A DNA stretch of 64,000 bases from Meandrina meandrites (Eukaryota; Cnidaria; Anthozoa; Scleractinia; Meandrinidae), in the NCBI GenBank assembly GCA_963693305.1, contig OY855916.1, forward strand, positions 11,507,592 to 11,571,591, in the 5' to 3' direction. The first letter of the stretch is position 1. Each line of letters opens with the position of its first letter. Positions 52,074-60,278 of the stretch are shown here, in pieces. Below the pieces are notes generated by a model. It made no database searches and was not told the DNA's origin. It was given only the letters and a program-made list of their open reading frames with translations. A program made the translations under genes and the position numbers.

Positions 52074-52563
52074 TTAATCCAAATGTTTAACACCTCTGTT
52101 TAGTGTTGTTCTAACAGGTTGTAGCTCAACACGTTCGGGCTCAGGTGTCTTTTTTTTGTTGAATACGGCCTTGAGCTCTTCACGTTTGTAATAAATCCCG
52201 ATTAGTGAAACGACTATGCTGATAACACCAATCCATTGGGTGGTGCTGAGACTGCTATTATCAACTTTGGTACTCTTCGGCGTAGCAACTAAGTTGCTAT
52301 CTTCTGCTATCAACACTGGGTCTGGAGCGGCGGCCTTTGCCTTGTTGTTTGCGATTATAATAGCAGCCTCAGCTGCAGCTTTTTACTGTTGTTCACGGGA
52401 CAGCCGCGTTTTTTCAGCAACCATTTTGCCTGCAGCCACACGCTTGGGATTTTTTACGCGCTGCGGAGTTGAAGTTGGAGTTGGAGTTGTTGCTTGCTGT
52501 TTGATATCGACCTGAGGGGTCTCGCCTTGTGAATTTTCACTCACGGATTGTTCGGTTGACATT
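52074..52563 (-). pseudogene. Polinton basic/membrane protein gene with an in-frame stop
   Basis: The frame opens at MSTEQSVSEN (52563) with a Gln/Thr/Pro-rich start and the block NPKRVAAGKMVAEKTRLSRE. It meets TAA after about 60 codons (near 52381-52383), and continues in the same frame to a TGA/TAA end at 52074. The second part contains an Ala-rich helix, the motif SNLVATPK, one membrane span (WIGVISIVVSLIGIYY) and a C-terminus ending KHLD. The stop is a nonsense change, or a short version starting at 52316 may be made. It is 47 bp from the ATPase gene on the same strand. Confidence 0.65.
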
Positions 52564-52609
52564 TTGAAACAAAGCGTATATGTTAAGCAAATAAAATAAT
52601 ACTTAGAAA

Positions 52610-53482
52610 TTACTCAAAATTTGTCTGCAATTGTTCAGCAATTGGTGAGGTATGCTCAGGAATTTCTTCTAATTTTGCTTTGTCATTTTTCTCCAAATGC
52701 GAATTAAAATCAATGTGCTTCGCCGTGATCAGCGCCGCGTTGGCCAGAGCAAGAAAACGTCCCCACTTAAAAGCAAGGTTGCCGGCCAGATTTGAGAGCT
52801 CTTGGTTGATGATGTAGTCGTTTCTGAGTTCTTTTTGATAAGCGTCGATGTCTTGGATGTCAACGGCCATTCCGACCGCTTTGGTTACAAGAAAAATGCA
52901 GCTGTCGATCAAAGTTTCTGTTGTCTTGGAGCCAACGTAGGTCTCGTACCTTTTGATGTACTTCTCAACATCTTTGTCGCTCAGGCGCTTTACCTGTTCA
53001 TGTGTTAACTGCACGCCGATCGCCTCTTTGGCTGAGGGAGTGCAAAATAAAACGATAGCCGCCACGTTTTCCCGGAAGGAAGGGGTGATGCTGGTTATCT
53101 TCTGGGTCAGCACCCAAACGCTGATGCCGATATGTCGAGCGGAAAAGCCAAGATTCACCAGCTGGCCTGTGCGCCCTTTCACATCTTTGGAGGCTGCGCA
53201 GTCATCGAGTATTATGAGCGTGTTGGTGCCCTCAAACAGCCAGCTCACGAGCTTCAACCAATTTTCCACCTCGTGCTGCTTGCATATTATCACAAACATT
53301 CTTGGGTCATTTTCACCAATTCGGTGGTAGGTCTTGTTGTGCGCGAATGTTGGACAAATAAGAACAATGTAGTCGAACTTGCCGCGGAAAGGGCCGTAGA
53401 TCTGGTCAACCACATACCTCGATTTGCCTGAATTCGTCGGCCCCACAATCAGAGCGTTAAAGGGTATCTTGCTCGGATCCAT
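52610..53482 (-). CDS. Polinton packaging ATPase (A32/FtsK-HerA type)
   Basis: A 290-residue P-loop ATPase. Walker A is GPTNSGKS (residues 14-21) and Walker B LIILDD (89-94), followed by a conserved Gln-containing WVLTQK segment near 125-130. This is the pattern of poxvirus A32-like genome-packaging ATPases shared by Polintons, adintoviruses and virophages. It would pump DNA into the capsid. The C-terminal third is helical and charged. The frame is intact. The gene begins 5 bp after the stop of the major capsid gene, so the two are arranged like a capsid-and-packaging unit. Confidence 0.93.
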   Translation of the reverse strand: MDPSKIPFNALIVGPTNSGKSRYVVDQIYGPFRGKFDYIVLICPTFAHNKTYHRIGENDPRMFVIICKQHEVENWLKLVSWLFEGTNTLIILDDCAASKDVKGRTGQLVNLGFSARHIGISVWVLTQKITSITPSFRENVAAIVLFCTPSAKEAIGVQLTHEQVKRLSDKDVEKYIKRYETYVGSKTTETLIDSCIFLVTKAVGMAVDIQDIDAYQKELRNDYIINQELSNLAGNLAFKWGRFLALANAALITAKHIDFNSHLEKNDKAKLEEIPEHTSPIAEQLQTNFE

Positions 53483-53487
53483 TTCTA

Positions 53488-54741
53488 TTAGTACTGCACA
53501 GATTCTAATTGCCTTCCTAATATATTCATCTGCGCGTCGCTGATTACGTAAATGTGGCAGTTCACATTGCCAGAGCCGCTTGCATTTCTCTCGAGCTCCA
53601 GCTGTACCCCATCCTTTGTGTTTACAAGTCTAGTTCCACTTCCGTGCATTGAGTGGTCAGCCATGGAACGCAGATCGATCATAACCCCGAACTTGTCTTC
53701 TGTATAAAACTTTGTTGCATTCATGTGCTGTGTTTTGTTTTCGGCTTTGAGAAAGAAGCGTTTGACCTCCTCCCAAACATCAATTCCTTCAAGGCCGTTG
53801 TTGTACAGCCTGTTGGGCGAGCCGTTCACTGTGACACTGACTTTCGTCAGGTCTGGATTTAAGTAAGTTTCTGCCTGCCTTGTGCCAGCAACATAGGGCT
53901 CGACAAACAGTAGCAAGATGCCTTTGAGGGACCTTCTCTGTGGGTTAACTCTGAGATTCAGCCTTGTGTCTGTGCCTTTGGCAAACATAACCACTTCGCC
54001 ACGCTGAATATGGTCATATGCAAATTCTTTTCCATTTGTGTACGCGCTGAGGGCTTCATCTGCCAGTGTTTTGCTTCTTATCATCTCGTACTGCAGCTGG
54101 ATGTTTGTCAGCTTATATTTCAGCTTCGAGGGGTCTGAACCTCTGACGACCTGAGAGGCTGGCGCAAGTGTCAGTTCGAACACAAGATCATTGTATAGAG
54201 CCTGCGGATAAAAGGTCCCGTGGTCGTTCAAAATCTGGTGGTCAAGGCGTATCCTGTATTTGGATCCGTAAATCCCGTTCAGTTTGTTTTCTGCAGCAAC
54301 GCTTGAGGTCTTCTTATCACCCGCGTTTGAGCGAATTTTGTTGAGGTCCTCACTCTGGATTCCATCTTGCAACATGTTGTCGCGTTCCTCCTGCGATAGG
54401 AAGAGATCCTCGAATATCTTGTAAATGTCATAACCAACTGTGTCCTGCAGGATAGTGCCAGAGTACTTCACAACAAGTTTGTCAACTAGCGCCCGGCCAA
54501 CATTGTCGACTAGAAAGTTGTTGGCATGGCCTCCGCTCAAATCAATGTTAAAGCGCAGCGCAAGTGAACCAGGAACAATGACCTCGTTTTCATTCAGCTT
54601 GGGCACCGAAACATAAAGCGTTTCCTGCGGATTGGCTTCTGTGCGCTCGAAAGTGATGCGTTTTACCGCGCGCTCCGCTTTTAGAGCTCCGAGAGTTTTC
54701 TCACTGCGCGTTGGCCGAAGGTTTTCTTGTACACCGTCCAT
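53488..54741 (-). CDS. Polinton major capsid protein (probable double jelly-roll)
   Basis: 417 residues with alternating beta-rich blocks: LYVSVPKLNENEVIVPGSLA, VDKLVVKYSGTILQDTVGYD and YKIFEDLFLSQEERDNML in the first half, RLNLRVNPQRRSLKGILLLF and MIDLRSMADHSMHGSG in the second. I recognise this as the hexon-like major capsid protein of cnidarian Polintons by its conserved N-terminal half and its position next to the ATPase. The double jelly-roll fold itself cannot be seen without structure prediction. The frame is intact. It is divergent from the 54822 gene across an 80-bp intergenic region with both regulatory motifs. Confidence 0.85.
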   Translation of the reverse strand: MDGVQENLRPTRSEKTLGALKAERAVKRITFERTEANPQETLYVSVPKLNENEVIVPGSLALRFNIDLSGGHANNFLVDNVGRALVDKLVVKYSGTILQDTVGYDIYKIFEDLFLSQEERDNMLQDGIQSEDLNKIRSNAGDKKTSSVAAENKLNGIYGSKYRIRLDHQILNDHGTFYPQALYNDLVFELTLAPASQVVRGSDPSKLKYKLTNIQLQYEMIRSKTLADEALSAYTNGKEFAYDHIQRGEVVMFAKGTDTRLNLRVNPQRRSLKGILLLFVEPYVAGTRQAETYLNPDLTKVSVTVNGSPNRLYNNGLEGIDVWEEVKRFFLKAENKTQHMNATKFYTEDKFGVMIDLRSMADHSMHGSGTRLVNTKDGVQLELERNASGSGNVNCHIYVISDAQMNILGRQLESVQY

Positions 54742-54780
54742 TATTGCAAAGAATATAAAAGTTCAATTAAAAAATTTCAA

Positions 54781-54791
54781 TTGTAAATATA
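54781..54791 (+). promoter_or_regulatory. A/T-rich box TTGTAAATATA
   Basis: The same 11-mer occurs before the genes at 58339 (58324-58334) and 59614 (59584-59594). It is a TATA-like candidate core promoter of the element, 31 bp before the ATG at 54822. Confidence 0.45.
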
Positions 54792-54801
54792 AAATCACTT
54801 C

Positions 54802-54816
54802 ATCAACTTTGTTGAT
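54802..54816. promoter_or_regulatory. Palindromic box ATCAACTTTGTTGAT
   Basis: A perfect 15-bp palindrome, 5 bp upstream of the plus-strand ATG at 54822 and 60 bp upstream of the divergent capsid gene. Confidence 0.6.
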
Positions 54817-54821
54817 ATTCG

Positions 54822-55985
54822 ATGGCAGAAGGTGGTGGCTATGTCGAAACAGATCCTCTCATGGAAAATACAGATTACCGTAACGATGACGGCGATTATA
54901 CAACAGGCTCATTCCAACCTGAAGGGGCATCAACGCCCGGATCAATGAGAAGAACTACCACGACGAATAGACCGGACGAAACAACGTTGTGTCCTGAAAT
55001 CCCTGACGATAGTGCGACAACAACCTTCACTGCTTCGAGTTATCTTGACAAAGAGTTTCCATCAGCTGACAAATCAAAGATTAAATACAAAATAGATGAT
55101 AATGGAAGGCTGCAAGTCGGGTTAATTAAACCAGGTAAGCCTTATTATTATTTAACAACCAAAATTCAAGGGAAGGAAGAATACCAGATAAATATAAAAC
55201 TTCCCAAAGAAGTCTTAAAAGCCCTTGGTCCAAGTCGAAGATTAACTCTTCAAAATGAAATAAGAGCTCTTTCAGAAGGTATTAATGAAAATAAAAAAAC
55301 AGCAGACGACTCAAATGAAAGCTCGGAGGAAAGAAAAAAAGCTAAAGAAAGAGCAAAACAACAAATTGAAAGGCGCGCTAATCTACAGAAAGAATTAGAT
55401 CGGTTGAAAAAAAGAGAGTACGAGCCTGTTTTTGTGGAAACAATACCTTTACAAGATTTCCGGCAACATGAAGCAGAAAGGCAAGAAAGGGAAGAAGAAA
55501 TACGAGAAGAAAGACAAGAACAAGAAGAAATTGCAAACGACGAAAACGCGCCACAAGATGAAAGACAACAAGCTCGTGAAAGAGTTCTTGAATTAGATCA
55601 AGAAATAAATGAAATAGAGAATGAAAGAGAAGAAGAGATCGAAAGGTTGTCCTTAACAGACAAATTAAGAGAAAAGGTTAAAGAGATTTTCAAAAAGTAT
55701 GGCTTCACCGTCACAGCAGTTTTGCTTGCGGTTGGCACGACTATTGGCGTCATTCTGAGCTCTCTCTCAAATGGGCTCAAGGCTGTTGCAAAGGGTGTCG
55801 GCGATGGCCTTAAGACGCTAGGCAAAAAAATAGCAGGCATTCTGCCGGGCCTACTTGGCTCGATTGTCAGTTTCGTGTTTCGCGCGGCAGGTGAGGTGAT
55901 CAGCTTTCTTGGCAAAAATTCTTGGCTGTTGATTGTAGGTGTTGCCGTCTTTCTTTTTGAGCAAGTTAAAAAGCGTAGTGACTGA
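54822..55985 (+). CDS. Polinton coiled-coil protein with C-terminal membrane-active region, 387 aa
   Basis: Function unknown. The order is: a Thr/Asp-rich disordered start (1-75); a small globular block (YKIDDNGRLQVGLIKPGKPY, about 84-103); a very long Glu/Arg/Gln-rich coiled coil (about 150-275); then a C-terminal Gly/Ala/Leu-rich region (VTAVLLAVGTTIGVILSSLS, GLKTLGKKIAGILPGLLGSI, WLLIVGVAVFLFEQV) with several amphipathic or membrane segments. The C-terminal part could disrupt or attach to membranes, as minor capsid proteins of related viruses do; this is inference from composition only. The frame is intact and overlaps the convergent 256-aa gene by about 20 bp. Confidence 0.75.
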   Translation: MAEGGGYVETDPLMENTDYRNDDGDYTTGSFQPEGASTPGSMRRTTTTNRPDETTLCPEIPDDSATTTFTASSYLDKEFPSADKSKIKYKIDDNGRLQVGLIKPGKPYYYLTTKIQGKEEYQINIKLPKEVLKALGPSRRLTLQNEIRALSEGINENKKTADDSNESSEERKKAKERAKQQIERRANLQKELDRLKKREYEPVFVETIPLQDFRQHEAERQEREEEIREERQEQEEIANDENAPQDERQQARERVLELDQEINEIENEREEEIERLSLTDKLREKVKEIFKKYGFTVTAVLLAVGTTIGVILSSLSNGLKAVAKGVGDGLKTLGKKIAGILPGLLGSIVSFVFRAAGEVISFLGKNSWLLIVGVAVFLFEQVKKRSD

Positions 55986-56736
55986 TGACAAATGCCAAAA
56001 CAGCGGCACCTACAATAAGATAGACTTTGTTTTTGTCGTGCGCTGTGTCTTCCGTGACTGGCTTTGGGGTAGCAACCAAGTTGCTATCAACTAAGTTGCT
56101 AGCAGGAGGTGCCTCTGGTTTTCTTTTGTTGACTGGATCCGAAGGATGGCCTGTTGGTCTTTTTATTTTTGACGGACCACCGCTCATGCTTGTTACGCCC
56201 ACTTTTTTTGTGCTCGTATTTACTTCGCCGTTAACCCCTAGCTTCATGCCTGGCACAGCTTGTTTGAGCTTGTTGTTGTAACCAATTGTACTCTCAGTAT
56301 TTATTACCATACTCGCAGGCATCAGCCAGGCCCCTGGACACACAGCAAAGTTAAGCCTCACCTTTGCCTCGTCGACAGCAAGTTGGTACCTTTGTACAGA
56401 CTTTGCCAGATCAGGTTGCCTTATAGCATCTTCAACCAGCACAAGGAACTCACTTTGCGCTTCCTTTGCGCGCCCTCCTGAGCCCAGAATGCTGCTTCTA
56501 ACGTTCACCTGTGAACCCAAAACACAGTAAACGAACGCCTCTATCGACTGGTTTATTCGCGCCAAACCCGCCTGGGTCAGACCTTCTGCTACATTGGGAC
56601 AAAAAAGGTCTGACTGTCTGATGGCATCATTTTCCGGCTCGATATACTGAATCAAGGTGCCTTTTGACCCTGTACCGCCTTCGTCTGAAAATTTATCGTG
56701 ACCGGGGTAGCTGGTATACGTTTTTTTGCGGTCCAT
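55966..56736 (-). CDS. Polinton virion-type protein with C-terminal membrane anchor, 256 aa
   Basis: Function unknown. Residues 30-150 form a helical domain (SDLFCPNVAEGLTQAGLARI, LVEDAIRQPDLAKSVQRYQL, CPGAWLMPASMVINTESTIG). A Pro/Lys-rich linker follows (about 185-225) with the motif SNLVATPK, also found in the protein of 52074-52563. One C-terminal span (VYLIVGAAVLAFVISHYAF) ends the protein. Its start lies inside the last 44 bp of the upstream 302-aa gene, indicating a tight same-strand pair. Conservation of such genes in cnidarian Polintons is recalled, not checked. Confidence 0.75.
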   Translation of the reverse strand: MDRKKTYTSYPGHDKFSDEGGTGSKGTLIQYIEPENDAIRQSDLFCPNVAEGLTQAGLARINQSIEAFVYCVLGSQVNVRSSILGSGGRAKEAQSEFLVLVEDAIRQPDLAKSVQRYQLAVDEAKVRLNFAVCPGAWLMPASMVINTESTIGYNNKLKQAVPGMKLGVNGEVNTSTKKVGVTSMSGGPSKIKRPTGHPSDPVNKRKPEAPPASNLVDSNLVATPKPVTEDTAHDKNKVYLIVGAAVLAFVISHYAF

Positions 56737-57601
56737 GGCCTGTCACCCATATGTAAACGCTTCCCAGGCCGTGGTTTGCGCCTGATGTGTAACGAAAATC
56801 ACTAGACGGGTCGACTCCGAACTCAGAGCATATTCTTTTGTATGAAGCCACGTCATACTTGTTGTTAAACTGGTTAAAAGTAGGGTCGCCAGGCAAAGCG
56901 CTTATGCTTTGTATTCCCCCCATCTGAAACAATATTCGCCTGACAGTAAAATATATATGGAACTTGTAAAAAGCTCGCACATTCGGTGGCAAAGGGATAG
57001 CAGAGCTGTCTTCGAAAAGTTTGCGACTGATACCACAGCCCATTGTCGCACACCAGACAGCGAAGTTAAGCTGTTGTGGCCAATATTTCATATTTGGACC
57101 GGCTAGCCATGTTTTGGACTGTTTACCTGAACGGTGGGTGAGTTTGGTTTTTTGAAATATCTCTCTGAACTTTGTTGTGAAATACTGGTCCGGTGTTACG
57201 TAAATATTCTGTTGGTCATTAAATATTTTTTTCAAACTATTGCCGGGATAGTTACCGTGAAAGGGAACAGCAGGGATGGGCAAAGAGTCTCCTTTTAAAC
57301 CACTTGGTGTAAGTTGTTGAGGAAACCCTTCTGATGATTGGTCAACACCCAGCGCACTTTTCATTTCCGAGCTCCAATATTTGCTGTCTGAACCAAAAAC
57401 GTCTATCAAATGGCCTGGCCCTGCTTTGAAATAAATTTCTGAGGTTCCTGTGTGGTCTTTGGCGAAATCGGTCTGTGGAACAAACTTAGATTTATCGGCC
57501 TTCGGGTATTTTGCAAGAAAGGTTTTCCATGCCTTCTGTTCTGCCACTTTGGCAATGCTGACAGCTTGTGGTGTCTGAATCCATTTTAGAAGTTCAGCCA
57601 T
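56693..57601 (-). CDS. Polinton-conserved protein, 302 aa
   Basis: Function unknown. It looks globular and soluble, with Trp/Tyr-rich conserved-looking blocks: TWLAGPNMKYWPQQLNFAVW, CATMGCGISRKLF, FYKFHIYFTVRRILFQMGG, ISALPGDPTFNQFNNKYDVA, and YKRICSEFGVDPSSDFRYT. There is no signal peptide or membrane span. I have seen this block order in cnidarian Polinton proteins of the PW/PX kind, but I cannot assign a role. It is divergent from the penton-like gene across 39 bp that contain TATATATTTAAA and TAATTATAAA on the two sides, likely a bidirectional promoter. The frame is intact. Confidence 0.75.
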   Translation of the reverse strand: MAELLKWIQTPQAVSIAKVAEQKAWKTFLAKYPKADKSKFVPQTDFAKDHTGTSEIYFKAGPGHLIDVFGSDSKYWSSEMKSALGVDQSSEGFPQQLTPSGLKGDSLPIPAVPFHGNYPGNSLKKIFNDQQNIYVTPDQYFTTKFREIFQKTKLTHRSGKQSKTWLAGPNMKYWPQQLNFAVWCATMGCGISRKLFEDSSAIPLPPNVRAFYKFHIYFTVRRILFQMGGIQSISALPGDPTFNQFNNKYDVASYKRICSEFGVDPSSDFRYTSGANHGLGSVYIWVTGHGPQKNVYQLPRSR

Positions 57602-57640
57602 GTTATATATTTAAACAAAATATTTTTCTCTAATTATAAA
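57602..57640. promoter_or_regulatory. Bidirectional A/T-rich promoter candidate
   Basis: Only 39 bp separate two divergent ATGs. The spacer is almost entirely A/T with TATATATTTAAA and TAATTATAAA. Confidence 0.45.
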
Positions 57641-58309
57641 ATGGTCATTCTAACTGTTGTTACAAAAGAAAATCCGCATACGGTCTATTTTGACCAGCCT
57701 ATTCAAAAACCAAGCTATATCCGGCTGTTAAGTTGTTCTCTTTACAATTCGTGGTTTAACTTAAAGAAAAAGGGGGCAATTACTTTGTTCGATGATGTCG
57801 AAAAGCCTTTCAAAGTTACTTTTTTGCAGGGCCATTATACACTCGATGCGTTGGCAAGTGAAATAAAACACAGTTTATCCAAACATAGGGTCCCATTGCT
57901 AACAGATATTTATACTAGCGTTGGCCAGCTTGTAATCACAAATCCAGAGTTTAAAAAGATTGTTTTTGATTCCAATTTAGGCAATTTACTCAATTTGAAC
58001 ACTTTTACATTGCCATTAAAAGTGTTCATAAAAAAGCTGAATTCCGAAACGACCTATTACATTCATTGCGATTTAGTTGACAAAGAACAGAATCTGTTAA
58101 ATGGAAAACCGTCTACTGTTTTACAAACTTTTGACATAAAAGGGAAAGCATATGAAAAAGTTTTTTATCAAAGTGGCCCAGAACATGTCTTACGCGATGT
58201 TTCTGCTGATAAGCATATCTCAAATATGACAATTTCTGTCAGGGACCAAAATAATAATCTGTTTGACTTTAACGGCACGCCTCTTCAGTTTCTAATTGAA
58301 ATTAATTAA
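57641..58309 (+). CDS. Polinton penton-like minor capsid protein
   Basis: 222 residues, rich in beta-strand-like segments. YIRLLSCSLYNSWFNLKKKG (27-46), TFLQGHYTLDALASEIKHSL, TTYYIHCDLVDKEQNLLNGK and SVRDQNNNLFDFNGTPLQFL (near the end) are the landmarks of the Polinton/adintovirus penton (single jelly-roll) family, which occupies the capsid vertices. Length is typical. The frame is intact, with the start at the first ATG of the short intergenic region. The penton call rests on remembered family blocks. Confidence 0.8.
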   Translation: MVILTVVTKENPHTVYFDQPIQKPSYIRLLSCSLYNSWFNLKKKGAITLFDDVEKPFKVTFLQGHYTLDALASEIKHSLSKHRVPLLTDIYTSVGQLVITNPEFKKIVFDSNLGNLLNLNTFTLPLKVFIKKLNSETTYYIHCDLVDKEQNLLNGKPSTVLQTFDIKGKAYEKVFYQSGPEHVLRDVSADKHISNMTISVRDQNNNLFDFNGTPLQFLIEIN

Positions 58310-58323
58310 AGGGAAAAATAATT

Positions 58324-58334
58324 TTGTAAATATA
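58324..58334 (+). promoter_or_regulatory. A/T-rich box TTGTAAATATA
   Basis: A repeat of the motif at 54781-54791, ending 4 bp before the ATG at 58339. Confidence 0.45.
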
Positions 58335-58338
58335 CATA

Positions 58339-59001
58339 ATGGCATCCAACGTATTACCAACTGCACCAGCTTATGAACAAACAGAAACTCAGACTACACT
58401 CTATCCAAACCTCCCTACAACACCAAATGCCGAGAACTTCAGGCTAACTGAGATTAGTAAATATTTGAGAGAAATAAACTCTGAAATCGAACATTACAGA
58501 CTTGTTCTAAAAAAATATAAAAAGGTCAGGAAAGTGATTCACTATTCCGTGGTCTGTCTTGGCGCTATGACCACAGTTTTGTCTTCTGGCGCTGTTGCAA
58601 CGTCACTTACTGGTTTGGGCGCTCTGGTTGGGGTGCCATTAGGAGCTATTGCTATTTTTTCAGGAGGAGCATCATCTGGACTGTCTGTTATCAATAAAAA
58701 GCTTGAACGTAAAGTTAATAAACACTCAAGAATCCATGCTCTGGCAGTTGCAAAACATGACTCGATAAACAGCTCTGTCTCACAAGCTTTGAATGATAAT
58801 CATGTTTCTGACACGGAGTTTCAACTGATCACACGTGAAATGCATAAATATCGTCAACTTAAACAAAATTTACGCTCACACTTCGCACAAAAACAAACAA
58901 CTTCACAGCAGCCAGATGAGCCAGATCTTAAAAAGATCAAAAATGAAATAAGAGAGGAGATTTTAAAAAACCTCGCGGCGTCCAGAACAAATTTGAATTA
59001 A
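58339..59001 (+). CDS. Polinton-conserved membrane protein, 220 aa
   Basis: Function unknown. A Pro/Thr-rich start with PTAPAYE and LYPNLP motifs (residues 7-27; PTAP and YPxL are the forms of ESCRT/ALIX late-domain motifs) is followed by a helix (about 35-65), a long hydrophobic Gly/Ala-rich hairpin (VVCLGAMTTVLSSGAVATSL, TGLGALVGVPLGAIAIFSGG, about 74-117) and a charged helical C-terminus (LKKIKNEIREEILKNL). I recall similar membrane proteins in coral Polintons. The late-domain-like motifs hint at budding or membrane traffic, but they are short and could be chance. The frame is intact. Confidence 0.75.
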   Translation: MASNVLPTAPAYEQTETQTTLYPNLPTTPNAENFRLTEISKYLREINSEIEHYRLVLKKYKKVRKVIHYSVVCLGAMTTVLSSGAVATSLTGLGALVGVPLGAIAIFSGGASSGLSVINKKLERKVNKHSRIHALAVAKHDSINSSVSQALNDNHVSDTEFQLITREMHKYRQLKQNLRSHFAQKQTTSQQPDEPDLKKIKNEIREEILKNLAASRTNLN

Positions 59002-59583
59002 CTTTTGAGGGAAAAAAAAAGAGATTTTCTCTAAGTGTTACAAAATAACAGATGAATGCGTTACAAGCGCGTTACCTTCACGCATGACATTGCGTGACTC
59101 TGTGACGTTACAGTCACGCGTGACGTTGCGTGACAGGTCAAACGAAAGGTCAAAACCCTGGTCGGGGGGTGCTCGTTGGCTGTTCCTTGCCTAGCCCCGG
59201 CTAGGTCTTTTCCTACCCGTTTTACCTCTGGGTACGAGGTTTGAAATCCCGAGGGATCTCTGAGCACCCTCACGTTATCAGTAGGGCCGGAGCGGGCTCA
59301 ACTCTAGGGGCATCTCCCACTGAAAGGAGTTCCCCTATACCCCGTAACTCACCATCTGCACAAGCCATTATAGCAGGATTCAGTGGGGGCCAGCCACACC
59401 TCCCTTGGCTTCACCAGAATTTGTGAACTAACAAGTTAATAGGAAAAATTTCTATTTATTTGCTTCACTTTGAAATTTCTGACCCTTGTGGTGCCACTTT
59501 CTCTGTTCTTCACCTAAATGACGCAATATTTGAGCCCGTACGCATGCGCTTTTGGACAGAATAAGTAAAGACTTGGTAAAGTT
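59002..59583. other. Intergenic repeat-rich stretch inside the Polinton
   Basis: GCGTGAC/GTCACGC units recur at about 59070-59135 (for example ACAGTCACGCGTGACGTTGC), followed by a GC-richer block (59150-59430) unlike the flanking A/T-rich DNA, possibly a small insertion. Several short ORFs are without support. Confidence 0.45.
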
Positions 59584-59594
59584 TTGTAAATATA
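59584..59594 (+). promoter_or_regulatory. A/T-rich box TTGTAAATATA
   Basis: Third copy of the motif, 19 bp before the small ORF at 59614. Confidence 0.4.
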
Positions 59595-59613
59595 ATATAG
59601 CCAAGAGGCCAAA

Positions 59614-59739
59614 ATGCTTGTCCTTTTCCACGCGATTTGCTTTATTTTAACCGAACTTTCTACTCCGGTTTGGCAGAATGAGGTCAGACAGATAACATAT
59701 CAATTCATAGAGGCTATGCAAGAGGCACAAAAAAAGTAA
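59614..59739 (+). CDS. Possible small Polinton protein, 41 aa
   Basis: A short ORF with a hydrophobic start (MLVLFHAICFILTEL) and a charged end (QFIEAMQEAQKK). The only evidence for it is the TTGTAAATATA box upstream, shared with two larger Polinton genes. It could equally be chance. Confidence 0.3.
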   Translation: MLVLFHAICFILTELSTPVWQNEVRQITYQFIEAMQEAQKK

Positions 59740-60063
59740 ACAGGTTCGAACGAGTCCGTGTTCTGGAAAGATCGCTCGATAGATCGACAAAATTTCTGTG
59801 ATCAAATCCTGTTATTTCTCGATTTCTTCTCGTCGCTTCACTTCGCCAGCTTCTGTGGGAGCACAAAAACTTACAGCGCGTTAACTGAGCGTATTTTTTT
59901 CGTAATATATGTTCTGTTTCGTCTTTTTTCGGCCCAAACACTAAATCGTGAAGTTCTGCTCGTCCAAGGGCCCTGGGAAATAAAAATAATGGTTTCCGGT
60001 CTTTCTGAGAAAAATGTCACGCAACGGTTACGCTTCACAGAATTTACATCGAGTAGTAGAAAG
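59740..60063. other. No supported gene
   Basis: ORFs of 108 codons (plus) and 79 codons (minus) overlap on opposite strands with no recognisable block. Either might be a Polinton gene; I cannot choose. Confidence 0.3.
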
Positions 60064-60278
60064 CTATCTGTGATGGCAAAGTAATACACGGTACCACTCG
60101 TGCCAATCACTGTCCCGGGAGCATATTTCTAAGAAAGGATCGTATTCTTCCGTTGGAAAGTCAGGTATTGACTCGATTGGGGGACTAATCGAAACTTTAT
60201 GTAGTTTTTTTGCTCTATCGAAACAGGGAAAACAACATCCTTCGAAACAGCAGTTCATTTCAAAACATAATATATACA
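60064..60278 (-). pseudogene. Possible 3' part of the F-box-like Polinton gene, beyond PLE copy 2
   Basis: This minus-strand frame is Cys-rich at first (CFEMNCCFEGCCFPCF), then acidic with EEYDPFLEICSRDSDWHEWY, and ends at 60064. It opens right at the PLE border and has no start of its own outside the PLE junction, so it probably continues the gene cut at about 62478. That link is inference. Confidence 0.4.

Noticed and set aside
52216..52515. Plus-strand 99-codon ORF opposite the interrupted Polinton gene
   Set aside because: The minus strand carries the recognisable membrane span and shared SNLVATPK motif; the plus frame is its antisense.
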